64,000 bases of DNA from Diphasiastrum complanatum (taxonomy: Eukaryota; Streptophyta; Lycopodiopsida; Lycopodiales; Lycopodiaceae): assembly GCA_029204225.1 (NCBI GenBank), contig MU831845.1, positions 1 through 64,000 of the forward strand, in the 5' to 3' direction. Numbering within the stretch: position 1 is the first letter of the stretch; each line of letters starts with the position of its first letter. The notes beneath the pieces were generated by a model. It saw nothing but the letters and a program-made list of their open reading frames with translations, searched no databases and was not told where the DNA came from. This document shows positions 1 through 12,479 of the stretch, in pieces. A program made the position numbers and the translations under genes.

Positions 1-1044
1 AACTAGATCTTGTTTTTTGATTACTAGTTTCTGATAGATTGTTTAACAAGCATACAATCACCTGTGATCATTCAAAGATCCATTTATGGTCCTTAGTACT
101 GTACTTTTCACAAGAGAAATTCTGTGCGAGAATGATCGTAGACCAGTGGTTAGTATTTACAATAATTGTAATACCAACGGTTGAACCATTGATTATTTTG
201 GTTAGGGTATTTGGAGAAGTTATGAGAGATAGATCCGGATCCTCAATGTATCTCATAAATTTCAAATTGGAAACTCTTAAAAGCTATTTTCAAAGAACCT
301 TAATTCTTTTGAATTTTTCAAATATGGACTCACACTAAAATTCATATGATACTTCCAACATGGGAATTTCTTTTCTGGAATGTTTATAATCATGTAAATT
401 ACTACTTGGATAAGCTTGGAATTTGAATGTTCCACGATGTTGGTATTTTCAATTTTTTAATTTCGGATTGTCCTCTATGCATAGATAGAGCTCAAATAGA
501 TGATAGTTACTATCACTCGTGTTGAATATATCTAGAAGAAAAGTCGTGTGTATAATAAGGGAATTCTTTTTGGAAGACATTTATTATTGTCTTTTCATTA
601 TTTAGATATTTTTCATTTGTCATCTCTCCAGAAACTTTTATAAGAAATTGGAAATTTCTTTTAAAAGGAGGAGTGAAGTGATGAGCAAATTCTATTTACA
701 AGTGTTTTTTACACAGTTTGCAAAATTACATGGAGTTTACAACAGTGTCGTCTTTTCGCCTATCAGGAATCCCGTTGAAGAATGCAGTGTCGCTTTTTTG
801 CATTTTTCACCTGACAAAAATCTCGTGGTAAAAATCATAGTGTCCATTTTCGCTTTAGATTATCAGAAGAAAGTTTTGAATAGTTAGCTCTCTCTCTCAA
901 GCCTGAAAGCTTGAACACTCCTGAGTATTCTAGCTCACTTCTTAGAGTTGTTTTAGAGATTGTTATTGCGCTACTGCTTATCAGCTTTGCGCATTAATTC
1001 CGACTTTCATTTTAGCCGTTCATAGATAGCATAGAGTACACGGC
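1..1044. other. Unrecognised DNA at left edge
   Basis: No gene can be supported here. An open frame at 39-338 (+, 99 codons) has no recognisable domain and overlaps another open frame on the opposite strand. The stretch 740-850 holds two CAGTGTCG words within T-rich DNA that resemble 42585-42660, so it may be the leader of an old retroelement, perhaps the one whose protease begins at about 1045. Confidence 0.4.
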
Positions 1045-1409
1045 TTCGATATGCAAGGTGCATTTTTGGATGATTCATGGTTTCTGGATTCTGGAGCTAC
1101 ACAACATGTGACCAATCAACATGAGATCTTCAACTCCTACATGCCTTACAGCACGAAAACAATTTGTTCATCTTGGTGGACAATAGTACTCACCACTATT
1201 GAAGGTGAAGGTACTGTAAGATTGCGATTCCAGCATGATCAATTCAAATAACTATCAAAGGTCCTATCTATTTTTAAACTCTCTACAAAATCTATTATCA
1301 ATGAGTAGAATTACAGATTTTGGTCATAAGGTAGAATTCAAGTCTGATCAATGCAAAATTGTTGATAAGAGTAATAAGATCCTTGCACTCGCCAAGAAAC
1401 AGGGTTACT
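1045..1409 (+). pseudogene. Old copia remnant, protease part (left half of split element)
   Basis: The frame at 1051-1251 reads a retropepsin start of copia type (FLDSGATQHVTNQHEIF, with the catalytic DSG). Degenerate protease and GAG-pre-integrase sequence follows up to the TTACT target site at 1405-1409. The same coding direction resumes at 7643 after a complete copia insertion. The frame stops at 1249-1251, so the copy is dead. The gag part upstream is not recognisable. This family differs from the element inserted in it. Confidence 0.75.
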
Positions 1410-2148
1410 TGTGAAGAATTGAAAAAGATTATCTATGTTAGATATAGGGGTCTTATGTTTTTACATCAAGCATCTAGGTGTAGGATGTTGATAGGAATAA
1501 ATTTGGCATAGATGGCAAATTATGCATTTTCACTTGTAATGCCACTATTGAGCCAAAATAGAGTAAGAGGCTAAACACTTGCCAATTAGAGTGTAGACAA
1601 GTGTAAAGTTTTTGTTTGATGAATTCCAAGAGGTCCAATAGGATTTAGAGGTGGAAACCTTGTGAGCTCCAATTGAAAATTGAGGTGTGCTTGAATATAG
1701 TCCAATAAACATTAAGAGGTGCATGGATCAATGAATCCATAGGATCAAGAGGTGACAAAATATGGTCCAATCATAGTAAGCATAGTGGTAGCTCGTGGAC
1801 CTACTAGTATCATTGTACTCCTCATTTTGAAGCCAATTGATTTGGTGATTTCATGGGATTTAGTGAGTTATTGGATTTCTAGCTTTCTCTCTCTACCCGA
1901 GAGCTCATGATGCATTTTCTCTCTCTACCACGAGGAGAGCAACTTGTTTTTACTTAGATTATTTTTTGAATACTTCCCACACGTGTGAGTGAGAGTTGGA
2001 AGTGATTGAATGCATGTAGTAGTGTGTTTTTGCCATAGGATTCAAGATTGATCTTGAATCTCAATCTAGTCTTGATCTTGGTGCATCTACACACCTTAGG
2101 AGATCACAAGTACATGTAGTGGACAGTCCACACGTGTGAAATTCAACA
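1410..2148 (+). repeat. 5' LTR of copia family 1
   Basis: 739 bp, TG...CA ends. It carries two copies of the palindrome CACACGTGTG (near 1978 and 2130), which contains the plant G-box CACGTG, and a CT-rich tract near 1885-1925. Promoter and poly(A) positions cannot be fixed by eye. Confidence 0.93.
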
Positions 2149-2906
2149 TGGTATCAGAGCCTACCTAAGGTTACCATGCATTTTGATCCATCTAAGTGAA
2201 AAAAATTTCATCAATCTTGAGCTAGAAGTTGTCAAGGCCCATTTTCCTAGCTATCTTGTTCAATCTTGGATCAAAAGAGATCAAAAGGACATTGATTGGG
2301 TCTGACCTGGTACTGTACGGATAAGGTGCTCAGACACGTGTGAGGAACATCCAATTTCAGTTTGGAAGTTCTCTCTCATGTTTTGATCCATTTATCTTGC
2401 TTGATAGCTTGTTTTGAAGCTATTTTTGTCTAGTTTCTGTTGCAATCAGTTTCATTACCATTTGGTTGAGCCAATCAAAAGTTATAAGCTTTTGAAGAGG
2501 GTTAGGTAGGGCACCTAGACCTGGGTGGACACATTTGGTTTGGTCAAGAGATTGCTTGGTTGATCCAAAATCACAGTTGTATGCTTGCCAATCTCATCTA
2601 TATGTGATCTAGGCACTGTTTTGAGATCTTAGCCATTTTGTTTCATGCAATATCATTGTATTTGAGTCAAATTTGGTTTTTTAGTGTATTTCACACGTGC
2701 TAAGAGTGTTAGATCCTAACTTTGCCTATACTCCATAATTTGATGTGAAATAGATCTTGTTTTAGAGAGATTTGAGTAGCTAGTGAGAATCAATTCAAAA
2801 TTGTTGCAAAGATCTTTCATAGGAGGAGATAGTACTCAATTATTGGATCCTATTGAAAGTGTGTAACAACATTTATTGTTCATCATTTTAGTTTTCTTCA
2901 CTTCAA
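2149..2906 (+). other. Primer-binding site and untranslated leader of copia family 1
   Basis: TGGTATCAGAGC at 2149-2160 is the standard plant primer site complementary to the 3' end of initiator tRNA-Met. The following roughly 750 bp hold no gene and end at the gag start codon at 2907. The leader is conserved in the minus-strand copy at 63347-64000 (for example the GGTACTGTACGG region). Confidence 0.85.
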
Positions 2907-5900
2907 ATGTCTTCAATGGTTTCATCCTTGTTGGAACCAAGTGAAAGATTGACCACTTCAAATTATTCAATTTGGAAAATGAGGATGGAGTCCATCTTGA
3001 TCCTTCAAGACGTGATGGACATAGTTCTTGGCCTTGAAGAAGAACCACAAGTTCTTCAAGAGGTTCAAAAATACAAAAAGAGAGCTAGGATGGCTCTCCA
3101 CTACATTAAGATGAATGTCTCTAATGAGATATGAGGGAGATAGGTACTTGTACAACAGCCAAAGAAGCTTGGGATTGTCTCAAGACTATCTATGAGGCTA
3201 AGAATACCTCTAGGCTTCTCACTCTTAGGAATCAAATCTTTCAAAGTAGCCAAAAGAGTGATGAGAGTGCATCTAGTTATGTTTGAGAGTAAAAGATATT
3301 CATAGAGAGGTTGTTTGCATTGGTGATTCCATCAATCAAAATGAGCTAGTTCAAGTCATTCTCAATGGCTTGAGAAGTGAATTTGATAACCTTGTCCAAT
3401 CCTATGCCATTAAGGAGGAGCTACCAAGTTTGGAGGCTCTCCAAAGTGTGCTAATTTCAGAAGAATCAAGACAAGAGTACAAGCTCTTGAGGATGGACAA
3501 GCTTTCTCTCACTCATAATGATGGCAAAGCTCTCTTTTCAAGGATAAGCACAAAGGGAGGAGCAAGAACCAACATCAACAATCCTCAAGCAAGGACAAAG
3601 TCAAATCCAAAGACAAAGATGAGGAGGAAGATGATTTCTCTAATGCTTCATCATCCAAGCTCAAGAAGAAGAAGATCAAGTGCTTTTATTGTGGCAAGAA
3701 AGGTCATTATGCCACCAATTGCTTCAAAAAGAAGAATCAACTCAAGCAAGCCAATATTACCAATGAGAAGGAAGACATTATTGCAAGTGATGGAGAGGGA
3801 TCTCTTATGGTCCTCTAGTTTCTCATCTACTCCTTTCAAGAAGAACGCCTATGGTATATTGATTAGTGGAGCCTCTTCACATATGTGTAGCTCCAAGGAC
3901 TCTTTTTCTTCTATTGCACCTTATGATGGAGTGAAGAAATCAATATACACTGCAAATGATTTTGAATGTCCTATTGAAGGCATAGGGAACATTCCCTTGA
4001 AGCTTGCATCCTCTAAAGTTCTTTCTCTCTCTAGAGTTCTTTATGTACCTAAGCTTACCAAGAATCTTATCAGTGTTGGCCAATTGCTTGATAATGGCCT
4101 TGATGTAAAATTCAATGTTGATACTTGCACTATCAAGAAGAATGATGAGATACTTGCATTAGGATCTAGATTTGGTGGCATCTATAAACTAGATCCAAAT
4201 GAGTATGTGAATGCTTGTAATGTTGCTCTTGTGAACAAGCTCTCTATGGAGGAATTATGGCATAGGAGGTTGGGACATCCCAACTACAAATCCATGCTCT
4301 CTATGATCAAAGAATCCAAAGCTATTGGCTTGCCAAAGTCATTCTCCAAGAAGATCAAGCCTTGTGAGGCTTGTGCTATTGCTAAATCTCACAAAAAGCC
4401 ATTTACAAGATCTTCTATCAAAAGCAAGCATCCTTTGGAGTTAATCCACTCGGATGTGCATTTCTCATCAACTACAAGCAAGGGAGGAGCCACTTGTTTT
4501 GTTACTTTCATTGATGATTACACAAGATTCACTTGGATATATCTTCTTGCTTCAAAATCTATGGTGTTTGATCATTTCCTTATTTTCAAAGCTTATGTAG
4601 AGAAGCAATTCTCATTCAAGATTAAAGCTCTTAGAAGTGATGGAGGTGGTGAATATGTCTCCAATAAATTTCAAGATTTTTGTGAGCTTGACGGCATTAA
4701 AAGAGAGTTTTCTTGTGCCTACTCTCCATCTCAAAATGGAGTGGCCGAGAGAAAGAATAGATCTCTATGTGAATGTGCAAAATCTATGAGAATTGAGGCA
4801 TCTTTGCCCAAAGATTTTTGGGGAGAAGCTATTAATTGTGCAAATTATCTTTGCAATAGGCTCCCACATATAGCTCTTGGAGGAAAGTCACCATATGAAA
4901 TCTTATTTTTGAAGAAGCCTAAGGTTGATCACCTTAGAGTTTTTGGATGCTTATGCTTTGTCCATATTCCCTTGGAAACAAGGAAGAAGGAAGATCCTAG
5001 TGCATGCAAAGGGATCATGGTTGGATACTCATCCACCAAGAAGGCCTATAGAGTCTTTATACTCTCTACTTCTCAAGTTATTGAAAGTAGAGATGTTGTC
5101 TTTCATGAAGATCAACACTCATCATTTGAAGAGGCCAAGATCAAGAAATCTATGGATGCATCATCAATTATTGATTTTGAAGACAATCATGATGTGATGG
5201 GGTCGAGATTTGAAGAAGACTCTCCTCGGATTTTTTCACCAAGAAGATCCATGAGAGACAGATCCGAGCCTAAGAGGCTCTCATATGTTGACAAAGGCAA
5301 ACAAGTGGATCTTGATTCCACTAATTATGTTTTTTATGTCTCTCATGAAGAGCCAAAGAATGTACAAGAGGCACTCAATACCAAGGAGTGGTATGATGCC
5401 ATGAAGCAAGAGTATGATGCATTGATCACCAACAATACTTGGGAGCTTGTGGATCCTCCATCCAACAAGCATGTGATTGGTTGCAAGTGGGTATTTCGGA
5501 TCAAGTTCAATCATGATGGCACCATCAACAAGCATAAAGCAAGATTATGTGCCAAAGGATTTGCTCAAATCCATGGTCTTGATTATGAGGAGACCTTTGC
5601 ACCAGTTGCAAAGATGGTGATAATAAGAATTCTTATTTCTCTTGCTTGTTTTTTCAAGTGGAAGGTGTTCCAATTAGATGTATCCAATGCCTAAATTGTT
5701 ATCTTGAGGAGGAGATCTATATTGAACAACCTCAAGGATTCATCAAGGATGAGTCCAAAGTGTGCTTGCTCTTCAAAAGTCTTTATGGACTCAAGCAAGC
5801 ACCAAGATCATGGTATTCAAGACTTAACTCTTTTCTTATCTCACTAGGATTTACTCTTAGTGACTATGATCCTTCCATGTATCTAAAGTTTGTTGATAGC

Positions 5901-6887
5901 AATATTGTCATTCTTCTAATTTATGTTGATGACATTATTCTTTGTGGAAGTTGTATCAAGTTAGTTGATGAAACCAAGCTAGCACTTGGATGTGAGTTTA
6001 AAATGCAAGATCTAGGAGAGATACATTACATCTTAGGCCTAGAAATTGATTTTTATGAAAATCATGTCTTTTTATGCCAATCTAGATATGCTCACTCTAT
6101 GTTGAAAAAATTTCATATGAAAAATTCTAAGAGCATAGATACTCCAATGGAGCAAATTGTAAAAGATCCTAATAAAGGTGATGAAATATCCTTTGAGGAC
6201 ATCACACTTTTTAGGAGTCTTGTAGGCTCCTTGATTTGGCTTACCATTACTAGGCCTGATCTTAGTTTTTGTGTGCACAAATTGAGTCAATTTATGCAAG
6301 ATCCTAAGATCCATCATTGGAAGATGGCCAAGAGGATTCTAAGATATGTATCTTCATCTTGTGATTATGGTCTACTCTATAAAAGTGAAGATCTATCCAT
6401 TATTGGCTACTCGGATTCGGACTTTGCAAGTGACAAGATGGATCAAAAGTCTATTAGTGCATACACTATCTTTCTTGGAGGCAATCTAATATCTTGGCTT
6501 TCCAAAAAGCAAGATACTATATCTCTCTCTTCATGTGAGGTCGAGTACAAAGCACTCACTACAACTACCAAAGAATTGCTTTGGATCAAGAGGTTATTAA
6601 TGGAACTAAAGTGCATCAAGGAGGATGATCTACCAATGATCAAGTGTGATAACATCTCGGCCCAAGCTCTTGCCAATAATCCCATATTTCATGCAAGAAG
6701 CAAGCACATAGAAGTGGCACACCATTTTGTGAGAGAAAAGCTTATTGGAGGAGAAATCTATTTGGAGCATGTCAACTCGTCCTCTTGTATTGCCAATCTA
6801 CTCACCAAGCCTTTGAGCAAAAGTGCTTTCATCAAGCATAGATCTAATCTTGGAGTTTTATCAAGATCAATGCTCAAATCTTCATAG
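2907..6887 (+). pseudogene. Copia family 1 gag-pol, frameshifted
   Basis: Gag starts at 2907 (SERLTTSNYSIWKMRMES, the copia gag N-terminus). Single-base losses near 3131 and 3283 break it. A long frame runs 3283-5694. The zinc knuckle (CX2CX4HX4C near 3680-3725) is not read in that frame: one shift near 3540 is undone near 3811, so the stretch between is translated out of register. The protease motif reads ISGASSHM and so lacks the catalytic Asp. The integrase core is well kept (HSDVH, FIDDYTRF, QNGVAERKN). A shift and stop at 5692 split the reverse transcriptase; the second frame (5646-6887) carries YVDDIILCGS and RNase H (SDSDFAS...ARSKHIEVAHHFV). The whole corresponds to a polyprotein of about 1,300 residues. 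Confidence 0.92.
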
Positions 6888-6897
6888 ATAATTTTTT

Positions 6898-6905
6898 AGG
6901 AGGAG
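6898..6905 (+). other. Polypurine tract of copia family 1
   Basis: AGGAGGAG directly abuts the 3' LTR and follows the RNase H stop by a few bases; this is the second-strand primer of LTR retroelements. Confidence 0.85.
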
Positions 6906-7642
6906 TGTGAAGAATTGAAAAAGATTATCTATGTTAGATATAGGGGTCTTATGTTTTTTACATCAAGCATCTAGGTGTAGGATGTTGATAGGAATAAATT
7001 TGGCATAGATGGCAAATTATGCATTTTCACTTGTAATGCCACTATTGAGCCAAAATATAGTAAGAGGCTAAACACTTGCCAATTAGAGTGTAGACAAGTG
7101 TAAAGTTTTTGTTTGATGAATTCCAAGCGGTCCAATAGGATTTAGAGGTGGAACCTTGTGAGGTCCAATAGGAAATTGAGGTGTGCTTGAATATAGTCCA
7201 ATAAAATTAAGAGGTGCATGGATCAATGATCCAATAGGATCAAGAGGTGACAAAATATGGTCCAATCATAGTTAAGCATAGTGGTAGCTCGTGGACCTAC
7301 TAGTATCATTGTACTCCTCATTTTGAAGCCAATTGATTTGGTGATTTCATGGATTAAGTGACTTATTGGATTTCTAGCTTTCTCTCTCTACCCGAGAGCT
7401 CATGATGCATTTTCTCTCTCTACCCGAGGAGAGCAACTTGTTTTTACTTAGATTATTTTTTGAATACTTCCCACACGTGTGAGTGAGGGTTGGGAGTGAT
7501 TGAATGCATGTAGTAGTGTGTTTTTGCCATAGGATTCAAGATTGATCTTGAATCTCAATCTAGTCTTGATCTTGGTGCATCTACACACCTTAGGAGATCA
7601 CAAGTACATGTAGTGGACAGTCCACACGTGTGAAATTCAACA
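6906..7642 (+). repeat. 3' LTR of copia family 1
   Basis: 737 bp, aligned end to end with 1410-2148 with about 20 substitutions or small indels by eye. It is followed by target repeat TTACT. Confidence 0.93.
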
Positions 7643-8797
7643 TTACTTATATAGATTGGCACATTGCTATTATGAGTCTAGTTAGACCTTGAAAACGTCT
7701 GTTCTATTCAATAAAGCATTAGTATGGCATCATTGCTTAGGACACTTGAATTATGCATCTGTTTTGAACATGTACAGACAATCTATGGTACTTGATCTCG
7801 ACTATCCATCTGGTAAGGTTGATCTCCTTGTCTGTCATAGTTGCATCTTTGGAAAGCAGGCTAGGATTCCTTTTAGATCAAATCATATGCATGCAGCAAA
7901 AGATCTGTTAGATGTTGTTCATATAGATACATGTGGATCTATGCAAACTCCTTCATTGTTAGATGCAAAGTACTTCATTACCTTTATTGATGAATTCTCC
8001 AGAAGAACGGCTATTTATTTCATTAAACAGAAGTCAGAGTCTTTCATCAAATTCAGACAATTCAAAGAGCATGCTGAAAATCAAACTGGCAAATGAATCA
8101 AAGCACTGAGGTCAGATAACCGGGGGGAATATATCTCCAACGAATTCAAGGATTACTTCCTATTCGTCTCAATCAAATGGTCTTGCTGAGAGAAAGAGCA
8201 AAACCTTAGTTGAATCGGCAAAGTGCGTGTTATCAATTCGACACTTCCGAAGTGCTTCTGGGCTGAAGCTGTTTCAACAACAACCTATATTTAGAACAGA
8301 TGTCCTACTAAAGGCCTCTCAGGCAAAATACCATTCGAAGTTTGGACATGTACCAAACCTTCTTTATCAAGCCTACGAGTTTTTGGATGTACTGCTTTTG
8401 CGCAGATACCTCATGATCTCATGAAGCAGCTCGACTTCCAGAGTATCAAATGTATTTTCATCAGCTACACTACTTTAGATCAAGCCTACAAGTTGTTCGA
8501 TCCCATTGAGTCAAAGATATTCACTAGTTGGAGTAAGCACATTGAACTGAAGTATCATTTTGTTAGAAGCAAAGTTCTCAATGAAGAGGTCAAATTGCAG
8601 TACTATAGAACGCAAGATATGACAACAGATGTTTTTACTAAAGTATTAAGTTTGGGATCACATAGAAGATTTTGTGTAGAACTAAGTTTGAAGGTCAAGG
8701 CATTCAAGGATTTAGATTAAGGGGGAATGTTAAATTATTTTCCTTCTTACCAATCGACTAATCAGCTTTAATCTTCATCCATTGTTAATCAAGTTTT
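7643..8797 (+). pseudogene. Old copia remnant, integrase to 3' end (right half of split element)
   Basis: After the TTACT site the coding resumes with GAG-pre-integrase (VWHHCLGHLNYASVLNM near 7722), the zinc-binding C..C pair, then integrase (VHIDTCGS, FITFIDEFSRRTA) up to a stop at 8094. Damaged integrase follows (LAERKSKTL near 8184). At about 8520 the C-terminal integrase region joins directly to the RNase H end (SKHIELKYHFVRSKV), so the whole reverse transcriptase, roughly 2 kb, has been deleted. A GGGGGAATGT tract at 8721 marks the polypurine site and the first bases of a 3' LTR that is cut off near 8797 by gypsy sequence. Confidence 0.85.
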
Positions 8798-10349
8798 GAA
8801 CTAGGTGCATAATAGAGTCCAAACGACATTACTTTATAAGCATAAGTGCCCCACTCTATCGCAAAAGTTATTTTATGGCGATCTGCAGGTGTAATCTTGA
8901 CCTGATTGTATCCACTGAATCCATCCAAAAAATTGTAAGCTTTTGCTCTAGCAAGGCGATCCGAAATGCTTTCAGTAAAAGGTAATGGAAAGTGATCCTT
9001 TCGCGTTACTTTGTTCAAAGCTTTGAGATTCACACAAATTCTCAATTTTCCATTCTTTTTAGGAACAATGACAATTGGTGAAACCCATTCCGTGTGCTCG
9101 ATCTCATAATGAAGTCGGCTTATAGCAATCTCTATAACTCTTTCTTTATCAAATCTATAACATTAGGATTACATCGATAGAACTTTGTGACTTTTGGAAT
9201 TGCATCAGGTACTAAGGGTATGGTATGCTCCATAACTGATGTTGGAATTCCCTTGAGATCTTTATAAGTCCAAGCAAAGCAATATTGATACTTAGTAAGC
9301 AATTTCCATAGCACTTGAAACTGTTCAGGAGTAAGTTGTGCTCCAGCTTGTACAATCTTTTCTGGTTCTCCTGGTTCCACAAGATTCATAGGCTGCGTCC
9401 TAGCTAGACCATCATAAACATTTTTCATTTCTGGCACCTATTCTTCAGGTTCGCGATGTGATTTTGGTAACATGATAACTACATCATCCAGAGCATAGCA
9501 TTTGAAATGCTCTGGCATATCATGCTAGACTTCCTCTGATTGTTCTTTGTCGAAAAATAGTCTTGGATATTCGCTTAGCTTTCTTAGCAAGAATCGATTG
9601 TGGAGGCGATAACTTCCTGGACTGTGATGTCTCGCGAGAATTCTGACTTGAAGAATCATCCTTGACTTTTTTTTTCCTTTATCCAATAAGAGTGGCATGT
9701 TTTTCAGCTCAACCTTTTGAGGTGGATTTTCCCATCTCATGACCATATTATAATGTTGCTTGGCTTGTTTCTTCGTCATTGATCCTATGATCTTGTCTTC
9801 CTTCAATATAACTGCTTTTGACGATTTTATTGCTGGTTCATCAGGAATATGATGTACTCCAAATCTGGTAGGATCCATGTGATTTAGAACCTGCTCATCA
9901 GTAAGTTCTGCATTGTCATCATAAGTGAAGACATGACTCACATGAATAAGTTCATCTTCAATTGGATCTGGTATGGGTTCCGTTGATATCCAAGCTACAT
10001 TCAGCACATTCAAAAAGAAAAGTGATTGGTGTATCCAAAGTTCGATCCAGTAATGAAATCTCGCTCAAGTCGGAGTGATTATCTTGTTGACACATATATC
10101 CTGCTGTACAATCAATTGTTGCAAGAGCTTGATTCTAGTTGACAATATCGGTTTGAGAGTCATAATGAACTCTCCAATTCTTTTACTGGTCGGTCACATG
10201 TATGATCCATTGTTGATGAATCATCATCCTCTTTTTGGACTATTGGCTTGATAATCCAAGTGATCAGATCAACTTTGACTGCACATTCACGATTTTCAAA
10301 AGTGATTTTGCCAGTACCCCAGTTATGAATCACTTGGACAACTTGTAAC
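8798..10349 (-). pseudogene. Old Ty3/gypsy remnant, protease-RT linker and reverse transcriptase
   Basis: Read on the minus strand from 10349. It shows the end of a protease domain region, a long linker (frame 10013-9525), then the RT entry (9437-9132, with the FAWTYKDLKGIP motif typical of gypsy pol). RT blocks follow (9045-8785: CVNLKALNKVTRKDHFPLP and FLDGFSGYNQVKI). The sequence ends at the FGLxxAP block near 8798, so the catalytic YxDD part, RNase H and integrase are missing. Frameshifts and stops separate the frames. The upstream part lies at 13634-13790, beyond a nested gypsy insertion. Confidence 0.85.
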
Positions 10350-11429
10350 TGTTATATACCTATGTAACTAGCAGTACTTCAGACCCCTAATAGTCCATTT
10401 AGTGTTGGGGGCTAAATGGGAAGGTACCCTTAGGATTAAGGGTATGTGTCCTTGGATAAGGACAAGCAAGTGACTATACCTTAGTTGGAGGTATGGAGTC
10501 ACGTGACCCTTGGATAAGGGGTACCCTTAGTATTAAGGATAGGTGCCTTAGATTAAAGTACTAGTGTCCTTGGTTAAGGGCAGGTAGGTGTCTATGCCTT
10601 GAATGGAGGTATGGAACCTAGAGAGGTGTTAGAAAGTCATTGGATGACTAGTTTTCTAAAACCTTGGGCCTCAACCTTGAACCATATCACTTTATTGGTC
10701 TAGGACCAAAGTATACATGCACAACTTGGGCAATGGGACCTAGTAGGAGGGCGCCCTTCTAAAGTGTCCATTGAGTTCCCAACTCCCACAAGAAAGGCAT
10801 TCAAAGAGTCATAGGTTATGGAAGGAGTCTCTTGACCTTCCATAAGCCTATGGAGGCTCTTGGAGATTCTTTAACTCCCCTAGGCTTCTCTCTCTCTCAT
10901 TGGATGAGCATGGAACTCCATAGTGCATTGGAGGGGTCCATGGGCCATCTACATGAGGGTAGTAAGGCGCCCATTGGGAGGGGGGAGATCTCTCTTGTTT
11001 GCTTTGCTTATGCTCTAGTGTTGCTACTAGTGTGTAGAGTGCTTTCTTGTGGTAGTATGCCTGAGGTTTGGATCTTGCTTATGGTATGGGACATAAGTAG
11101 GGTTTGGATCTTGAGAATGGTATGGAGTGTTGTGGTATGCTTGTGATTTGTTTATGGTTAGCAAATGGGTGCTAGATAGTCTTGCTTGGAGCTTGGATCT
11201 AGCTATGGTTGGGTGGTGAATTCTTGAGGCCAGCTTGTTATCTATCTTTGTGTTTAAAGAGTAGGGACACAAGTGGAGGAGAGATCCTTGGAGGCTTGCA
11301 AATCCTTACTTGCAGGTGGAGGCATCCTAGCTTGGAGTTGGGGAGCATCTTGAAGCTTGCAGGTTGCTTGGAGGACATTTGGAGGCTCTACCTTGGATTT
11401 GGAGGTCTTCCTCACTTTTATTTGTAAAA
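10350..11429 (+). repeat. 5' LTR of gypsy element
   Basis: 1,080 bp starting TGTTATATACCTATGTAAC. The region 10420-10600 contains several diverged copies of a CCTTGGATAAGG-type unit. The 489-bp 3' end (10941-11429) is repeated at 13155-13633. Short open frames in it (10832-11146, 11209-11427) recur in the second LTR and are not genes. Confidence 0.88.
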
Positions 11430-12479
11430 GTGATATCAGAGCTAGACAAAGGATGGTAACGTTTCTAACCTTCTTCAAGTTCTATTAAGATTACCAGCGA
11501 AAAAAAAAAATTGGGGAAGATTATAGGCTTTTCTAGTTGTAGGAAGCTTGTAGTTGAAGTACCCAATGAATCTAGTTCTCTTTGGAAGAGAGTAGTGATG
11601 CTTATAGAATTGTTTAGGGGCTGATTTTTTATCATGTTAGAGAAGTTTTAAAGTGGACTTTGGGTTTTTAAGAGTTCTGAAAAAAGATTTGTGGGATGGT
11701 TAGAGGAAGTCTTCCTCTATATACACAAACTTTTTTTTGCAAAAAGATTGATTCTAGCTATGTGTTTTGATCAAAACTAGTGTTTTTTTTGCATAAAGGA
11801 AGCGTTTGAAGTTTTGATTTTCATTTTGAAGTTCTTTTTTTCAGACCTGTAAATCTGAAAATTAGATCTGAAAAGTAAAGTTTTCATCTAAACTTCATTA
11901 GTTACACCTTTCTATCTCCTAGTTTCATGAAAATGGCAATGTAGGAAGGGAATGGTAGAGTAACTTTGTGCATAAAACAAGTTTTGAAATTCTGTTTTCT
12001 GTCATTTTGAAATTCTTATTTTCAGACCTGTAAATCTGAAAATTTGATCTGAAAATTGAAGTTTTCATAAAGCTTCATTAGTTATCCATTTCTAGACACT
12101 AATTTCTTGGTTTTGGAAATCTAGAATAGTGAGAAATGTGAAAACTTTGGTTGCTTTTGAAATGACAAATGGAATTGGAATTGGAATGGGAACTTTATGT
12201 AAACATTAGCTTGGAATAATTAATTGAAGTTTACATAAAGATTTGGTTTTCATTTTTGCTTTTGATTAGGGCAAATGTAGCTTGTCGTTGGTTTCCTCTT
12301 AAGCTTGGATTAAGCTTGCAAATAGTAGGCTTGGATTGAGCTTACAAACAATAAGAGTAAATGAATATAAGTAAATGCTTTTTATTTGCATTGGATGTAA
12401 CAATAGAAACATTTCTATCATTCTAATTTGAGCACTTGTTGTTGTATTTGCATAATAGGAAAACACACAAGCAACTCCA
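11430..12479 (+). other. Primer site and leader of gypsy element
   Basis: GTGATATCAGAGCTAGAC at the LTR edge is a one-mismatch version of the TGGTATCAGAGC primer site. About 1 kb of A/T-rich DNA follows without a gene. It contains two diverged copies of a segment with TCAGACCTGTAAATCTGAAAA (near 11843 and 12023), a direct repeat of about 180-bp period. Confidence 0.7.

Larger units (their letters stand above)
1410..7642 (+). mobile_element. Ty1/copia LTR retrotransposon, full length, family 1
   Basis: A complete 6.2-kb element. It has two LTRs (1410-2148 and 6906-7642), both starting TGTGAAGAATTG and ending TTCAACA, and a primer site TGGTATCAGAGC directly after the first. The polypurine tract AGGAGGAG lies directly before the second. 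Gag-pol order is integrase before reverse transcriptase, the copia arrangement. The 5-bp target repeat TTACT is present on both sides (1405-1409, 7643-7647). The LTRs differ at about 20 positions by eye, and the coding region has several frameshifts, so the copy is not autonomous. A second copy of this family lies on the minus strand at 59276-64000. Confidence 0.95.
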
